Source: Paucibacter sp. KCTC 42545
Lineage (GTDB): Bacteria; Pseudomonadota; Gammaproteobacteria; Burkholderiales; Burkholderiaceae_C
Direction of reading: 5' to 3'
NCBI RefSeq assembly: GCF_001477625.1
Contig: NZ_CP013692.1
Coordinates: 3,224,001 to 3,288,000 of the forward strand
DNA length: 64,000 bases
Below are positions 25,573 to 35,822 of this stretch, piece after piece. A program made the position numbers and the translations under genes. The notes below the pieces were generated by a model. The model made no database searches, was not told the origin of the DNA, and worked only from the letters and a program-made list of their open reading frames with translations. Within the stretch, counting starts at the first letter, position 1. Each line of letters opens with the position of its first letter.

Positions 25573-28500
25573 TTAGAACTTGAAGCTATTGGCTTGCACG
25601 GCCGCGCAGGCCACGCCCTTGAGCGCGACCACGGGGCGTGACTTGGCGGGGCCGGCGGCACCGTCAGGGTCGTAGCCAATCAGGGCTCCACCGGCGGAGG
25701 CGGAGCAGGTCACAAAGCCCTGGGCCAGCGGATCGCTGCTGCTGATGCCGACATTGCGCAGCAAGCCGGTGAAGACCAACTGGTCAATACCGGGCTTGAA
25801 GTCGGTGATGGTGTCCAGGCCATCGGCGCCGGTGTTGTAGACGAACTGGTCATGGCCGCCGTTGCCGGTCAGGGTGTCACGACCCAGGCCGCCTTCGATC
25901 ACATCGTCACCGGGCGTGCCCACGATCACATCGTTGCCAGCCGTGCCCTTGATGCTCTTCACCAAGTTCAGGCCCAGCACCATGGGGTCATGGTCGGACG
26001 AACGGAAAGGCGTGGGGGCATAGAAGTCCGCCGGTTTGAACTCGGTGTTGTAGTCGATCACCAGCGGCTCATCGGCGTTGATGTGCCAGGACGTGGCGCC
26101 CGTGACCTTGCTCGCAATGCTGGCGCTGCCGAAGCCATGGTCCAGACGGCCGGCGAAGCCGTCGAAGACGTAGGAGTAGTCGGCCGGCTCGAACATGCCC
26201 ACCAGGTCCACGATCTGACCGTCTTGCGTCAGCGTGTGGATCGGGTCTTCTTGCGCGTAGGAGTTGAAGTCACCCAGCAGCACCAGATCTTGCGTGCCGG
26301 CTGTGGTCTTCACCTGGTTGATGAAGTTCTGCAACTGCAGCGCCTGTTCGATACGCTGAGCGTTGTAGCAGCCCTGCAGATCGCCCTGGTCGGCATTGAC
26401 GCCGCTGGCACCCGAGCAGCTCTTGGACTTGAAGTGGTTCACCACCACCGCAAAGCGCTCGCCATTGGGGGCCTGGAAACCTTGGGCAAAGGTCGGCCGG
26501 TTGTTGATGGCGTTGTTGTCGGAGATCGAGGCGCCCGCCAGCTTGAGCGTGGCGGGCTTGTAGATCATGGCCACGCGGATGGCATCGTCACCGGTGCCTT
26601 GAGCCGGCAGCGGAGCGGCGGCGTAGGTGCCCGCGCCCATCTTGGCATTGAGCGCACCCACCAGGGTTTGCAAAGCCACGTCGCCGTTGTTCTGGATCTC
26701 CATCAGACCCACCACATCGGCGTTGAGCGTGCTCAGCTCGGCCACGGTCTTGGCGATCTGGCGCTGGAACTCGTTCAGGTTGTCGGCGCCACGGCAGTTC
26801 GATGCCGAGACCGCGCCGCCCAAGGAACAACCCTGGCCGGTGCCACCGGCGGCCGTTTGGCCGTTGGTGAAGGTGGTGAAGAAGTTCAAGACATTGGCGC
26901 TGGCCACGCGTACATTGCCACCCACGGCAGGTGCCGTCAGGGGGCGCGGGTTGCTGCGTGCGAAGACCGGGGCCACGGTGGGCTGCAGGCGGTACATCGA
27001 GGCGCCGGTGGCATTGGCCGTGGCGGGGCCGAAGTCGATCACGCCGGTCAGCGACTCGGCCGTGTCACCGGCGCGGATCGTGTTGTCAGCGCCCAGATAG
27101 GGGATCACGGCAGGGTTCTGGGCCGAGCTGTTGTCGTCCAGGATGATGGCGCGGGCCAGATTGGCGCTGGCCAGGTTTTGCGCGTCCACACCGGGGCGCA
27201 TCACATTGGTGGGCTGCAGAAGGCGGCCACCTGCGGCCAGGGTCAGCTGACCATAGCGGCCCAGGAAGTAGTTCTGCTGCACGGTGATGGGGCCGGTCAG
27301 CGTGACCAGCATGCCCTCATAGGCTTCCAGACCGCCAGGTGCCAGCGTCGTCAGGTCCACCGGGGTGGGCGTGATGGCGTTACCGGTGCTCAGCGTGCTC
27401 AGGCCAGTGATGTTCTTCAGCTGGGTGATGGTGCCCTGGCCGGCCGTGAACTCGGCGACTTGGCCGCTCAGCGAGACTTCTGCGCCGACAGCGACGGTGG
27501 GCGCCGTGACGGTGTAGACAAAGATGCCGTCCGAGGTGCTGGCATCGCCATCACCCAGGCGGTCTTGCATGTAGAAGCCGGTGGCCACCACATGGGTGAC
27601 GATGCCGCGGGTGCTGACGGTCTGGCCGACCAGCGGGCTGCTGGCGCCACTGCCTTGAATGTTGTAGATCGGGCTCAGGCCCGTCACCGCCAGATTGAAG
27701 CTGCACGAAGCCTGCTGGCCGTCGTTATTGCTCCACTGCAGGCTCAGGGGATAGCTACCCACCGGCACAGCGCCGGTCACACTGACCGACTGCGTAGCCA
27801 CGCCGCCGGCCCCGGCTGCCGCAGTGAAGGTGCCCAGGGTCACGCCGGCCGGCCAGTTGCCGCTGATTTGGGCGCTGTTGACGCGGCTGTCGGCGTCGGT
27901 CGCGCTGAGCAAGAAATTGCCGGCCACGCCAGAAGCGCTCGAGGCATCCGGGCAGGTGGCGATGATGGGTTGAGCGACAGAACCGCCGCCGCAAACGTTT
28001 GCCGGTGTCGCCGAATTGCGCAACATCGGGGTGCCGAGGCTGAAGTCAGCGCTGTTGTTGTCGCTGTCGGTGCAACCATTGTTCTTGCGCAGGGCCGAGG
28101 TCGTGCTGTTCAAGACCGGTGTGGAGGCGCCTTCAAAGCCGTTGCTGCTGCCGTAGCCAACCATGTCGATCAGCGCGCCGCCGCTGGGATTCGCGCCGTT
28201 CAGTGCAGTGGTATTGCCGACCAAGGCCACCTTGCCGCTGGCCGCTGCCATGGTGAGGGTGCCGGTGCCGTCTTGGGTGGTGATGTCAGCGCCCAGAGCG
28301 CCAGTGCCCGTGTTTTGGCGGATCAAGAGATAGCGGCCGGGTGCCAGCACCGGATTGGCCAGATTGTTCAGTGCCGACACGCTCCAGTTGCCGGTGCCGG
28401 TGGCGCTGCCGTATTGCAGCGAGTAACCCGTCAGATTGACGGGGGCCGAGCCGGCATTGAACAGCTCAACGTAATCGTATTTGAACGAGGGCGAACCGGA

Positions 28501-28614
28501 GGTGGCTGCGCCGCCGCCGTAGACCTGGCTGATCACCACGCCGGATGTAGACGCCAGCACCAGCGGTGCGGCAAACACAGCCGCCAGCAAGGCGGCAAGG
28601 GGTTTGAGTTTCAT
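25573..28614 (-). CDS. ExeM/NucH-family extracellular endonuclease
   Basis: A 1013-residue secreted nuclease. From the ATG at 28614: signal peptide (LAALLAAVFAAPLVLAS), a lamin-tail-like domain (GVVISQVYGGG, YDYVELFNAGSAPVNLTGYSLQYG), a bacterial Ig-like region, and an OB/nuclease-associated domain (SPLVGQTVSTRGIVTHV). The endonuclease/exonuclease/phosphatase domain follows (VRVASANVLNFF, VVGLMEIQNNG, VVNHFKSKS, LLGDFNSYAQEDP, SDHDPMVLGL). The C-terminal ~110 residues hold RTX-like calcium-binding repeats (GTPGDDVIEGGLGRDTLTGNGG). Homologues degrade extracellular DNA, for example in biofilms. There is no PEP-CTERM tail. The frame extends to 28671, but the signal peptide fixes the start. Confidence 0.93.
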   Translation of the reverse strand: MKLKPLAALLAAVFAAPLVLASTSGVVISQVYGGGAATSGSPSFKYDYVELFNAGSAPVNLTGYSLQYGSATGTGNWSVSALNNLANPVLAPGRYLLIRQNTGTGALGADITTQDGTGTLTMAAASGKVALVGNTTALNGANPSGGALIDMVGYGSSNGFEGASTPVLNSTTSALRKNNGCTDSDNNSADFSLGTPMLRNSATPANVCGGGSVAQPIIATCPDASSASGVAGNFLLSATDADSRVNSAQISGNWPAGVTLGTFTAAAGAGGVATQSVSVTGAVPVGSYPLSLQWSNNDGQQASCSFNLAVTGLSPIYNIQGSGASSPLVGQTVSTRGIVTHVVATGFYMQDRLGDGDASTSDGIFVYTVTAPTVAVGAEVSLSGQVAEFTAGQGTITQLKNITGLSTLSTGNAITPTPVDLTTLAPGGLEAYEGMLVTLTGPITVQQNYFLGRYGQLTLAAGGRLLQPTNVMRPGVDAQNLASANLARAIILDDNSSAQNPAVIPYLGADNTIRAGDTAESLTGVIDFGPATANATGASMYRLQPTVAPVFARSNPRPLTAPAVGGNVRVASANVLNFFTTFTNGQTAAGGTGQGCSLGGAVSASNCRGADNLNEFQRQIAKTVAELSTLNADVVGLMEIQNNGDVALQTLVGALNAKMGAGTYAAAPLPAQGTGDDAIRVAMIYKPATLKLAGASISDNNAINNRPTFAQGFQAPNGERFAVVVNHFKSKSCSGASGVNADQGDLQGCYNAQRIEQALQLQNFINQVKTTAGTQDLVLLGDFNSYAQEDPIHTLTQDGQIVDLVGMFEPADYSYVFDGFAGRLDHGFGSASIASKVTGATSWHINADEPLVIDYNTEFKPADFYAPTPFRSSDHDPMVLGLNLVKSIKGTAGNDVIVGTPGDDVIEGGLGRDTLTGNGGHDQFVYNTGADGLDTITDFKPGIDQLVFTGLLRNVGISSSDPLAQGFVTCSASAGGALIGYDPDGAAGPAKSRPVVALKGVACAAVQANSFKF

Positions 28615-28740
28615 GGAGTTTGCATCGTCAAAAAGATACCGAGGGTCCGGACTCGTCGGCTGCGCCAGCAAAATTTGGCAGCGCGTGCACGCCCGGCGCT
28701 TGCGCCCGATTCACTCAGGCACTGCAACTGATACTAGCGC

Positions 28741-28769
28741 CCGAATATGACGCCCGATGACATATTCGG
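28741..28769. promoter_or_regulatory. 9-bp inverted repeat in the nuclease/mdlA divergent spacer
   Basis: CCGAATATG and CATATTCGG form a perfect inverted repeat with an 11-base spacer. The site lies 127 bases upstream of the nuclease start and 140 bases upstream of mdlA, in a region with no gene (28615-28908). It is AT-rich for this genome and not followed by a T-run, so an operator is more likely than a terminator. The regulator is unknown. Confidence 0.5.
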
Positions 28770-28908
28770 CCCTCGGTTTGAGGGGTCGGGTTCCCCCTCA
28801 TCGACCACCCATTTTTGGCCTGGCGCGCTGCCGATGCGCAGGCGCTTCAGGCTCGACACCTAGAATCTGCCACCCACCCCACCCCTTCCCCACCCGGACC
28901 GCCCGCCG

Positions 28909-30690
28909 ATGACCCTGACCCAAATGCTGGCCGGCTTTGTGCGCCGCCACTGGCGTGCCTATGCGGCATCGGCCCTGATGCTGCTGAGCATTGCCGTTTT
29001 GACCACCTGGATCCCGCGTCAGGTCGGCCACGTGGTGGACGGCATGGTGGCGGGCACGCTACGGGGTCAGGTCTTGCTGACGCAGCTGGGCCTGCTGGTC
29101 GGCGCCGGGGCGATGATTTATTTGCTGCGGGTGGGCTGGCGCCTGGCCCTGTTCGCCGCCGCTTACCGGCTGGGCCAGCAACTGCGCACCCAGCTCTATG
29201 CGCGCCTGACTTTGCAAGGCCCGGGCTTTTTCCAGGCCAAGCGCACCGGCGACTTGATGGCCCTGGCGACCAATGATGTGGACGCCGTCGAGATGGCCGC
29301 GGGCGAAGCCTTGCTGGCGGCCTTTGACGGCTCGCTGACCTTGATCTTGGTGCTCTTGATGATGACCCTGGGCGTGGACTGGCGCCTCGGCTTGGCCGCA
29401 CTCCTGCCCTTCCCTTTCATGGCCCTGGCCTTTTGGCGCATTTCAGACCATGTGCATCTGGCTTGGCAAAGCTCACTGTCGCGCTTCTCGCTGCTGAACC
29501 AACATGTGCAAGAAGGCCTGGCCAGCGTGCGCACCCTGCGCGCCCTGGGCCTGACCCGCCACAACGGCCAGCAGTTCCACACCCTGGCCGCCAGCGCTGC
29601 CGAGTCCAGCTACCAGGCGCAGAAATGGGAGGCCGCCTACGAGCCGGCCGTCGGCATGACGCTGAGTGCGGCCACCGTCATCGCCCTGGGCCTGGGCGGC
29701 TTGCTGGTGGCCAAGCAAGAACTGAGCATCGGCCAGCTGACCTCCTTCACCATGTATTTGGGCCAGCTGATTTGGCCGATGTTTGCGGCCGGTTGGGTGT
29801 TGTCGCTGCTGGAACGCGGCCGCGCCGCCTGGGACCGGCTGCAGCCGGTGCTGGCCGCACCGCTGAGCCTCAGCGACGAGGGCCAGGCCAGCATGCCCAA
29901 GAAGGCGCAAATCGACTTCGAGGCCATCAGCTTCAGCTACCCCGAGGCCGGCCGCCAAGCCCTGCACGAGGTGAGCCTGCGCCTACCGCCCGGCAGCACC
30001 CTGGGCCTGGTGGGGCCTACCGGCGCGGGCAAATCGACCTTGCTGAGCTTGCTGCTGCGCCAGCGTGAACCCAGCAGCGGGCGCATCACGGTCAGTGGCT
30101 CCAGCGCCAGTTCCGACCCCGACGCACAAACCAGCCTGGCCCTGCCCGAGCTGCGCTTGCAAAGCCTGCGCGAGAGCATCGCCTGGGTGCCGCAAGAGCC
30201 GTTTTTGTTCTCGGCCAGCATCGCGGACAACATCGCCCTGGCCAAGCCCACGGCCAGCCGGGCCGAGATTGAAGCGGCCGCGCGCCAAGCCGCCGTGCAC
30301 GAGGACATTACTCGCCTGCCCCGCGGCTACGACACCGAGGTGGGCGAGCGCGGCGTGGCCCTCTCCGGCGGCCAGCGCCAGCGGGTGGCGATTGCGCGGG
30401 CCTTGCTGGCCGCCGCACCCATCCTCTTGCTGGACGATGCGCTGTCTGCCGTGGACACCGGTACCGAGTCGCAAATCCTGACCCATCTGCGCGAGCTGCG
30501 CGAGGCGCGGCCCGAGTGCAGCGTCATCATCAACAGCCACCGCCTTAGCGCCGTGATGGACGCCGACCAAATTGCTGTGCTGCGCGATGGACGCATCACC
30601 GAACTCGGCAGCCATGCCGAGCTGCTGGCGCGTGCCGGCTGGTACGCCACGCAATGGCGCTATCAACAACTGGAGGCCAGCCTTGCTTGA
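28909..30690 (+). CDS. mdlA: MdlA-like ABC exporter half-transporter
   Basis: A 593-residue type I ABC half-transporter: six transmembrane helices (residues ~1-310), then a nucleotide-binding domain. The NBD has Walker A (GPTGAGKSTLL), the ABC signature (LSGGQRQRVAIARALL) and Walker B (ILLLDDALSAVD). Long stretches resemble E. coli MdlA, such as RTGDLMALATNDVDAV, QLTSFTMYLGQLIWPM and the terminal WYATQWRYQQLEASL. It should dimerise with the product of the next gene; substrates of MdlAB are uncertain (multidrug or peptide export). A short low-complexity insertion (GSSASSDPDAQTS) sits before the Q-loop region. Confidence 0.88.
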   Translation: MTLTQMLAGFVRRHWRAYAASALMLLSIAVLTTWIPRQVGHVVDGMVAGTLRGQVLLTQLGLLVGAGAMIYLLRVGWRLALFAAAYRLGQQLRTQLYARLTLQGPGFFQAKRTGDLMALATNDVDAVEMAAGEALLAAFDGSLTLILVLLMMTLGVDWRLGLAALLPFPFMALAFWRISDHVHLAWQSSLSRFSLLNQHVQEGLASVRTLRALGLTRHNGQQFHTLAASAAESSYQAQKWEAAYEPAVGMTLSAATVIALGLGGLLVAKQELSIGQLTSFTMYLGQLIWPMFAAGWVLSLLERGRAAWDRLQPVLAAPLSLSDEGQASMPKKAQIDFEAISFSYPEAGRQALHEVSLRLPPGSTLGLVGPTGAGKSTLLSLLLRQREPSSGRITVSGSSASSDPDAQTSLALPELRLQSLRESIAWVPQEPFLFSASIADNIALAKPTASRAEIEAAARQAAVHEDITRLPRGYDTEVGERGVALSGGQRQRVAIARALLAAAPILLLDDALSAVDTGTESQILTHLRELREARPECSVIINSHRLSAVMDADQIAVLRDGRITELGSHAELLARAGWYATQWRYQQLEASLA

Positions 30691-32470
30691 GCCGGAAACC
30701 GTGACCAAAAAAGACGAGCGGCCCTGGGCCTCGGTCGGCCTGCTGCTGGAATCCGCCGCGCCCGAAAAGGCCGAGCTGTGGCGCGGCGTGATCTGGCTGT
30801 TGGTGGCCGCCGGGCTGGAAGCGCTCACCCCCATTCTGGGCAAACGCTTCATCGATCAGCACTTGCTGCCGCGCCAGTTCGATTTGAATGCGATGGGCTT
30901 GCTGCTGGCCACACTGCTGGCCTGCGGCTGGGCCGCCAGCTGGATTCGCTATGCCCAGCTCAGCCGCATGGCCGGTGTGGCGCAGCGTTCGGTGCTGCGC
31001 CTGCGTGAGCGGGTGTACGCCCATGTGCTGGCCTTGCCGATGGCATTTTTCGACCGCGCCATCACCGGCCAGTTGGTCAGCCGCGTCACCAACGACAGTG
31101 AGGCGGTCAACACCTTGTACCGACAGGTGCTCTACGTGATGCTGGACTCCAGCATCGTGGTGCTGGGCTCGCTGGTGGCAATGGCCTGGCTGGACTGGCA
31201 GCTGATGTTGATCGTGGCCATGTTGATACCGGCCATGGTGGTCATCATCTTGCTATACCAGCGCCTCAGTGCACCGGCCGTGGCGCGCGCCCGCCAATTG
31301 CGCAGCGAGATCAATGCGCAGATGGCCGAGAGCATGGCCGGCATGGCCATGCTGCAGGCGGCAGGAGCGGCGGCGCGCTTTGGCCAACGCTTCGAGCAGA
31401 CCAATGGCGCGCATTGGTCCGCCCGCATAGACGAGCTGCGGGCCAATGCCTGGCTCTTGCGCCCGGCGCTGGACTTGCTCAATGTGCTGCTACTGGTGAC
31501 GGTGATTTACGGCTTCGGCCGGCGCGAACTGTCGGGCCTGGAAGTGGGCTTGCTCTACGCCTTCCTGAGCTATATCGCCCGGGTGGTAGAGCCGCTGATT
31601 CAAATCACCATGCAGTTCGGGCAGCTGCAGCAATCCATGGTGGCGGCCTCGCGGGTGCGCAGCCTGCTGCAAGAGAGCGCGGCCGTGCCGGTCACGACCG
31701 CCGGCCAAGACATCAAGAAGGGCCAGATCGATATTGAGCAGCTGAGCTTTGGCTACACGACCGAGCGGCCGGTGTTGCATGAGCTGAATCTGCATATCCC
31801 GGCCGGCTCTTTCGTCGGCATCGTCGGCCACACCGGCAGCGGCAAGTCCACGCTCTTGTCTCTGCTCTTGCGCTTTTATGCCGCGCAGCTGGGCCGCATC
31901 AGCATCGACGGCCAGGCGCTGTCCGGCATCCCGGACGAGGCCTTTCGCGCCGCCGTGGGCCTGGTGCCGCAAGAGCCCTACTTGGTCGCCGCATCGGCAC
32001 GCGAGAACATCAGCATGGGCCGCGACATCAGCGAAGAGCAATTGCGTGCCGCCGCCCGCGCCGCCCGCATCGACGATTTTCTGAGCGCCCTGCCGCAGGG
32101 CTACGACACCTTGCTGGGCGAAGGCGGCGCGCGCGTATCGACCGGCCAGAAACAGCTGATCGCCATGGCACGCGCCCTGGCCGGCGCACCCAAGATCTTG
32201 TTCCTGGATGAGGCCACCTCCAACATCGACAGCGCCACCGAGCAAGTTGTGGGTGAGGCGCTGAGCGCGCTGCGCGGCCAAGTCACCCTGCTGGCCATCG
32301 CCCACCGTCTGTCCACCATCCGCGCGGCGGATCAGATCATTGTGCTCAACCACGGCCAATTGGCTGAGCGCGGCACGCATGAGGAATTGATGGCGCTGCC
32401 CGGCGGCATCTACCAACGCCTGGTGCAACTGCAGGCCCTGGAGGAGCCGGCCAGTGGTGAGGCTGAATGA
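30683..32470 (+). CDS. mdlB: MdlB-like ABC exporter half-transporter
   Basis: A 595-residue partner of the preceding half-transporter. It has six transmembrane helices (FFDRAITGQLVSRVTNDSEAV in the first half), then Walker A (GHTGSGKSTLL), the variant ABC signature VSTGQKQLIAMARAL and Walker B (ILFLDEATSNIDSATEQ). The signature VSTGQ, in place of LSGGQ, resembles E. coli MdlB (LSVGQKQ). The TTG at 30683 is preferred: GGAGG at 30672-30676 is six bases away, and the start overlaps mdlA by eight bases. A GTG at 30701 is too far from any ribosome binding site. Confidence 0.88.
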   Translation: MLEPETVTKKDERPWASVGLLLESAAPEKAELWRGVIWLLVAAGLEALTPILGKRFIDQHLLPRQFDLNAMGLLLATLLACGWAASWIRYAQLSRMAGVAQRSVLRLRERVYAHVLALPMAFFDRAITGQLVSRVTNDSEAVNTLYRQVLYVMLDSSIVVLGSLVAMAWLDWQLMLIVAMLIPAMVVIILLYQRLSAPAVARARQLRSEINAQMAESMAGMAMLQAAGAAARFGQRFEQTNGAHWSARIDELRANAWLLRPALDLLNVLLLVTVIYGFGRRELSGLEVGLLYAFLSYIARVVEPLIQITMQFGQLQQSMVAASRVRSLLQESAAVPVTTAGQDIKKGQIDIEQLSFGYTTERPVLHELNLHIPAGSFVGIVGHTGSGKSTLLSLLLRFYAAQLGRISIDGQALSGIPDEAFRAAVGLVPQEPYLVAASARENISMGRDISEEQLRAAARAARIDDFLSALPQGYDTLLGEGGARVSTGQKQLIAMARALAGAPKILFLDEATSNIDSATEQVVGEALSALRGQVTLLAIAHRLSTIRAADQIIVLNHGQLAERGTHEELMALPGGIYQRLVQLQALEEPASGEAE

Positions 32471-32501
32471 AGGCGCGGCTTAGGCAGAAGGCGCCCCGGC
32501 C

Positions 32502-32687
32502 TCACAACATCAAGGCTAGGCGCTCCAGAATCAGCACGGCGAAAAATCCCAGCCCGGCCAGCACCGTCCATTTGATGATCAGCAGGCCGCGCTGGCGCCA
32601 CACAACTTGCCCGGTGCCGATGTAGAGCGCGAAAGACACCACGCCCGCGAACAGCAGCAGGCCGACAACCAGGCGGAAGAGCATCAT
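32502..32687 (-). CDS. Small two-helix membrane protein downstream of lpxC
   Basis: A 61-residue protein with two hydrophobic helices (LVVGLLLFAGVVSFALYI and WTVLAGLGFFAVLILERLALML) linked by a basic loop. It starts nine bases after the lpxC stop, so it is in the same transcript. The family is unrecognised. Codon use and length suggest a real gene; similar small proteins occur near lpxC in related bacteria, but I cannot verify this. Confidence 0.6.
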   Translation of the reverse strand: MMLFRLVVGLLLFAGVVSFALYIGTGQVVWRQRGLLIIKWTVLAGLGFFAVLILERLALML

Positions 32688-32696
32688 GAGGCGTAA

Positions 32697-33632
32697 TTAC
32701 CAGGCAGGTGCCAGCTTGGCGAAGCCGGCGGGTGCGTCGGCTTCATTGTCGAAGCTGACAATTTCATAGGCGGACTCATCCGCCAGCAAGGCGCGCAGCA
32801 ATTTGTTATTGAGCGCGTGGCCACCTTTGAAGGAGGTGTAGGCCGCCAGCAGCGGATAGCCCACCACCTGCATATCGCCGATGGCGTCGAGGATCTTGTG
32901 CTTGACGAATTCATCGTCGTAGCGCAGGCCGTCGGCATTGAGCACCTTGTAGTCGTCCACCACGATGGCGTTGTCCATCGAGCCGCCCAGGGTCAGGCCG
33001 CGTGAGCGCATCAGCTCGATATCGCTGGTCATGCCGAAGGTACGGGCACGGGCGATCTCGCGCTTGTACTGGCCCGAGCCCATATCGAACACATATTGCT
33101 GGCCGGTGGCAGAGACGGCCGGATTGTCGAACTCGATCTCGAAGCTGAGCGTGTAGCCGTGATGCGGGCTCAGGCGCGCCCACATCAGGCGCTTGCCCTC
33201 GCCCTGGCGCACTTCCACCGTCTTCTTGACGCGCAGAAACTTCTTGGCTGCCTTCTGCTGCTCGATGCCGGCGCTTTGCAAGAGGTAGACAAAGCTGGCG
33301 GCCGAGCCGTCGAGGATGGGCACTTCGTCGGCATTGATGTCGACGATGAGGTTGTCCAGCCCCAGGCCCGCACAGGCCGAGAGCAGATGTTCGATGGTCT
33401 GCACCTTGGGCCCGCCGGGGTCACCGCCGGGGCTAACGGTGGTGGCCATGCGGGTGTCGCAGACGGTCTCGGTGCGCACCGGAATGTCCACCGGCGTGTT
33501 CAGATCCACGCGTCGAAACACAATGCCGGTGTCCGGCGGAGCCGGGCGCAGAGTCAATTCAACCCTTTGTCCGCTGTGAATGCCCACGCCCACGGCGCGG
33601 GTCAAGGACTTGAGCGTTCTTTGTTGCAGCAT
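32697..33632 (-). CDS. lpxC: UDP-3-O-acyl-N-acetylglucosamine deacetylase
   Basis: The zinc deacetylase for the committed step of lipid A synthesis; 311 residues, normal length. Seen are [19 protein letters not shown], the zinc ligand in [36 protein letters not shown], the second zinc pair in [10 protein letters not shown], and [13 protein letters not shown] with the catalytic His. In most proteobacteria lpxC follows ftsZ directly. Here a sensor kinase gene lies between them, ending 17 bases before the lpxC start, so lpxC probably shares a transcript with the kinase. Confidence 0.97.
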   Translation of the reverse strand: MLQQRTLKSLTRAVGVGIHSGQRVELTLRPAPPDTGIVFRRVDLNTPVDIPVRTETVCDTRMATTVSPGGDPGGPKVQTIEHLLSACAGLGLDNLIVDINADEVPILDGSAASFVYLLQSAGIEQQKAAKKFLRVKKTVEVRQGEGKRLMWARLSPHHGYTLSFEIEFDNPAVSATGQQYVFDMGSGQYKREIARARTFGMTSDIELMRSRGLTLGGSMDNAIVVDDYKVLNADGLRYDDEFVKHKILDAIGDMQVVGYPLLAAYTSFKGGHALNNKLLRALLADESAYEIVSFDNEADAPAGFAKLAPAW

Positions 33633-33649
33633 GGCTCGATTGTCGGTGA

Positions 33650-35713
33650 TTACCCGTGGGCTTGCTGGCCCAAGGGCTCTGCGCCGGGCTCCTCGCGCAC
33701 GACCGGCAAACGCAGGCTCAAGCGGGTGCCCTGGCCGGGGCTGGAGTCGACGCGCAGCTTGCCGCCCAAGCGCTGGGCGCGCCGCTGCTGGCTCTTCAGG
33801 CCGCGGCCGCGCTGGGCGGTGGCGAGGTCAAAGCCGTCGCCATCATCTTCAACACGAATCTCCACCTGGCCCCCTTGATGGCGGGTCACCAGGCGCACGC
33901 GCCTGGCGCGCGCATGCTTGAGCACATTGGTCAGCGCTTCTTGCATCAAGCGCAAGACATGCAGGGCATCGGGCGGCTCCAGCCAGTCCAGCATGGGCAG
34001 GTCTTGCACATCCCATTCCAGCGTCAGGCCGCCGGCTTGCAGGCGCTTGCCCAGGCGGTAGCGCATGGTGGCCAACAGCGACACCAAGTCATGGCCGATG
34101 GGCTCCAGCGAGTCGATCACCAAACGCAAATCGTCCACGCATTCGCGCAAGACTTCGACCACGCGGTCTTGCTCCATGCTGCCCTGCTCCACCGCCACCA
34201 TGGCCGATAGCAGCGAGGAGCCCAGGCCATCGTGCATGTCTTGCATCAGGCGCTGGCGCTCCAGCAGCAAGGCCTGCTGGCGCTCGGCCTCGCGCAATTT
34301 GTCGTGCTGCAACTGCAACTCGCGGCTTTGGGCGTCCAGACGCTGAGCCAGGTTTTCGTTCAGCAGCGCCACCTCGTAGACCGCGCCGACATAACGGTTC
34401 TGCACCGCAAACAAAAAGCTGGCCACGATCATCAGGGTGGCAAAAGGCATCAGATAGAGATCCTCATGCCAGGCCCAGCCAGCCAAAACCACCAGATCGT
34501 GCAAGCCCAAAACCAAGCTCAGCACCAGGCTCAAAGCGATCAAGCGCAGGCCGTAGCGGCGCTCCTTGAAGGCCACGACGCAGACAAAGCCGGTGCAGAC
34601 CGCCCCCACCACCGCATTGACGGCGTGCTGGGCCACCAGGCCATCAAACAGATGGCTCCACAAGGGCAAGGTGGCGGCACTGCTGAGCAGCACAAAAACG
34701 CCCAGTGCAGCCTCAAAGCGCGGATAGCAGCGCCGGCAAAAACGCAGCACAAACAAAAAGGTCAGCACCATCACCCAGGCCATCGCGGCATGGGTGACCC
34801 ACCAGAACCACTCCAGCCCTAAGCGGGTGCGGGGCAGATCGATGTGATAGTGCAGATTGCGCAAAAGCCAGCCCACCGAGGCCAGGGCAAAAAGCAGATA
34901 GGCCGGCTCATCGCGGCGCTTGATCCACAGCGATATGGCAAAGAGGCCCAGCACCACCAAGGTCAGACCGGTGGCCTGCGGCACGCCGATTTGCAAGGCC
35001 CAGCGGCGCTGAAAACGCGGTTCAAGATCCTCACGCGGGCCCATCCACGCGGTGGACACCGAATAGAAACTGTCCTCCAGCACCGGCACGGCCAGCACCA
35101 CTTCCAGGGTCTGCGCCTTGTTCAGCTCGGTCAGTGCCGCAGGGAACACCACCCACAGCGGCCGCACCCATTGCTCACGCGCGCCGGACTGGTTGTCAAA
35201 CACCGGGCGCCAGCCCTCATCGGTATGCACCAGCACCGCAGCCGCCATGCCGCGCAGCCGCGGCATGTAGAGCGCCACGCTGGTCGGCCACAGGCCTTGT
35301 GCGGGTTCATAGCGGAAGCGATACCAGCGCATCTGGTACTGCCGCTCTTCGCCGTAGCGGGCGGCCACCTCGCGGTTGCGCACGTCGGGCAGCTTGACCG
35401 GCTTCCAGGTGGCGGGATCGGCGGGCGGTTGCAAATCCGCAGGCAGGCTGCCCGGGCTGCCATCCATGGCCCGCAGCGCCGCCCACCATTCATTCAGGTC
35501 GTCACGCGACCAGCGACTCACGGCCAGCTCTGCTTGCACCATTTGATGCCCGGCCAGCTGGCCTGCCGGCGGAGGTGTCGGCCCCAGCTGCGCATGCGCG
35601 CTCACCAGCCCCAGGAGCCAGCCCAGGCATAAGCAAACAGCACGGCGCAGCAGTGCCGCTGGCGTCCAGCTCGACCTCAGTGGCATCAAGGCAAATTCGA
35701 AGGATTCAGGCAT
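33650..35713 (-). CDS. 7TM sensor histidine kinase (7TMR-DISM with NarL-type kinase core)
   Basis: A 687-residue inner-membrane sensor. A signal-peptide-like N-terminus and a ~200-residue periplasmic beta-domain (7TMR-DISM extracellular type) precede seven helices (~255-450). A coiled coil follows ([19 protein letters not shown]), then a HisKA_3 dimerisation domain with His494 ([13 protein letters not shown]), then an HATPase domain ([35 protein letters not shown]). This class normally pairs with a NarL/LuxR-type regulator; none is adjacent, so it is an orphan here. The start may be the ATG at 35686, nine codons in. It sits between ftsZ and lpxC, after the ftsZ terminator. Confidence 0.88.
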   Translation of the reverse strand: MPESFEFALMPLRSSWTPAALLRRAVCLCLGWLLGLVSAHAQLGPTPPPAGQLAGHQMVQAELAVSRWSRDDLNEWWAALRAMDGSPGSLPADLQPPADPATWKPVKLPDVRNREVAARYGEERQYQMRWYRFRYEPAQGLWPTSVALYMPRLRGMAAAVLVHTDEGWRPVFDNQSGAREQWVRPLWVVFPAALTELNKAQTLEVVLAVPVLEDSFYSVSTAWMGPREDLEPRFQRRWALQIGVPQATGLTLVVLGLFAISLWIKRRDEPAYLLFALASVGWLLRNLHYHIDLPRTRLGLEWFWWVTHAAMAWVMVLTFLFVLRFCRRCYPRFEAALGVFVLLSSAATLPLWSHLFDGLVAQHAVNAVVGAVCTGFVCVVAFKERRYGLRLIALSLVLSLVLGLHDLVVLAGWAWHEDLYLMPFATLMIVASFLFAVQNRYVGAVYEVALLNENLAQRLDAQSRELQLQHDKLREAERQQALLLERQRLMQDMHDGLGSSLLSAMVAVEQGSMEQDRVVEVLRECVDDLRLVIDSLEPIGHDLVSLLATMRYRLGKRLQAGGLTLEWDVQDLPMLDWLEPPDALHVLRLMQEALTNVLKHARARRVRLVTRHQGGQVEIRVEDDGDGFDLATAQRGRGLKSQQRRAQRLGGKLRVDSSPGQGTRLSLRLPVVREEPGAEPLGQQAHG

Positions 35714-35822
35714 TCAAGGTTTACCGCAAGCCGATTGGCCAATACGCCAATTCACCCATCTCGGATGGGCGCAAGCATGCCACAGCCCGAAGTCGCGCCG
35801 CCCCTCATGCAGGCCTTGCGCC

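Noticed and set aside
25852..28731. Long plus-strand open frame opposite the nuclease gene
   Set aside because: A 959-codon frame, but it is His/Ala/Gly-rich antisense of a clear nuclease gene and shows no domain.
28909..32470. Two similar ABC transporter genes taken as a tandem duplication
   Set aside because: They are the two distinct halves of an MdlAB-type heterodimer, with different signatures (LSGGQ and VSTGQ).
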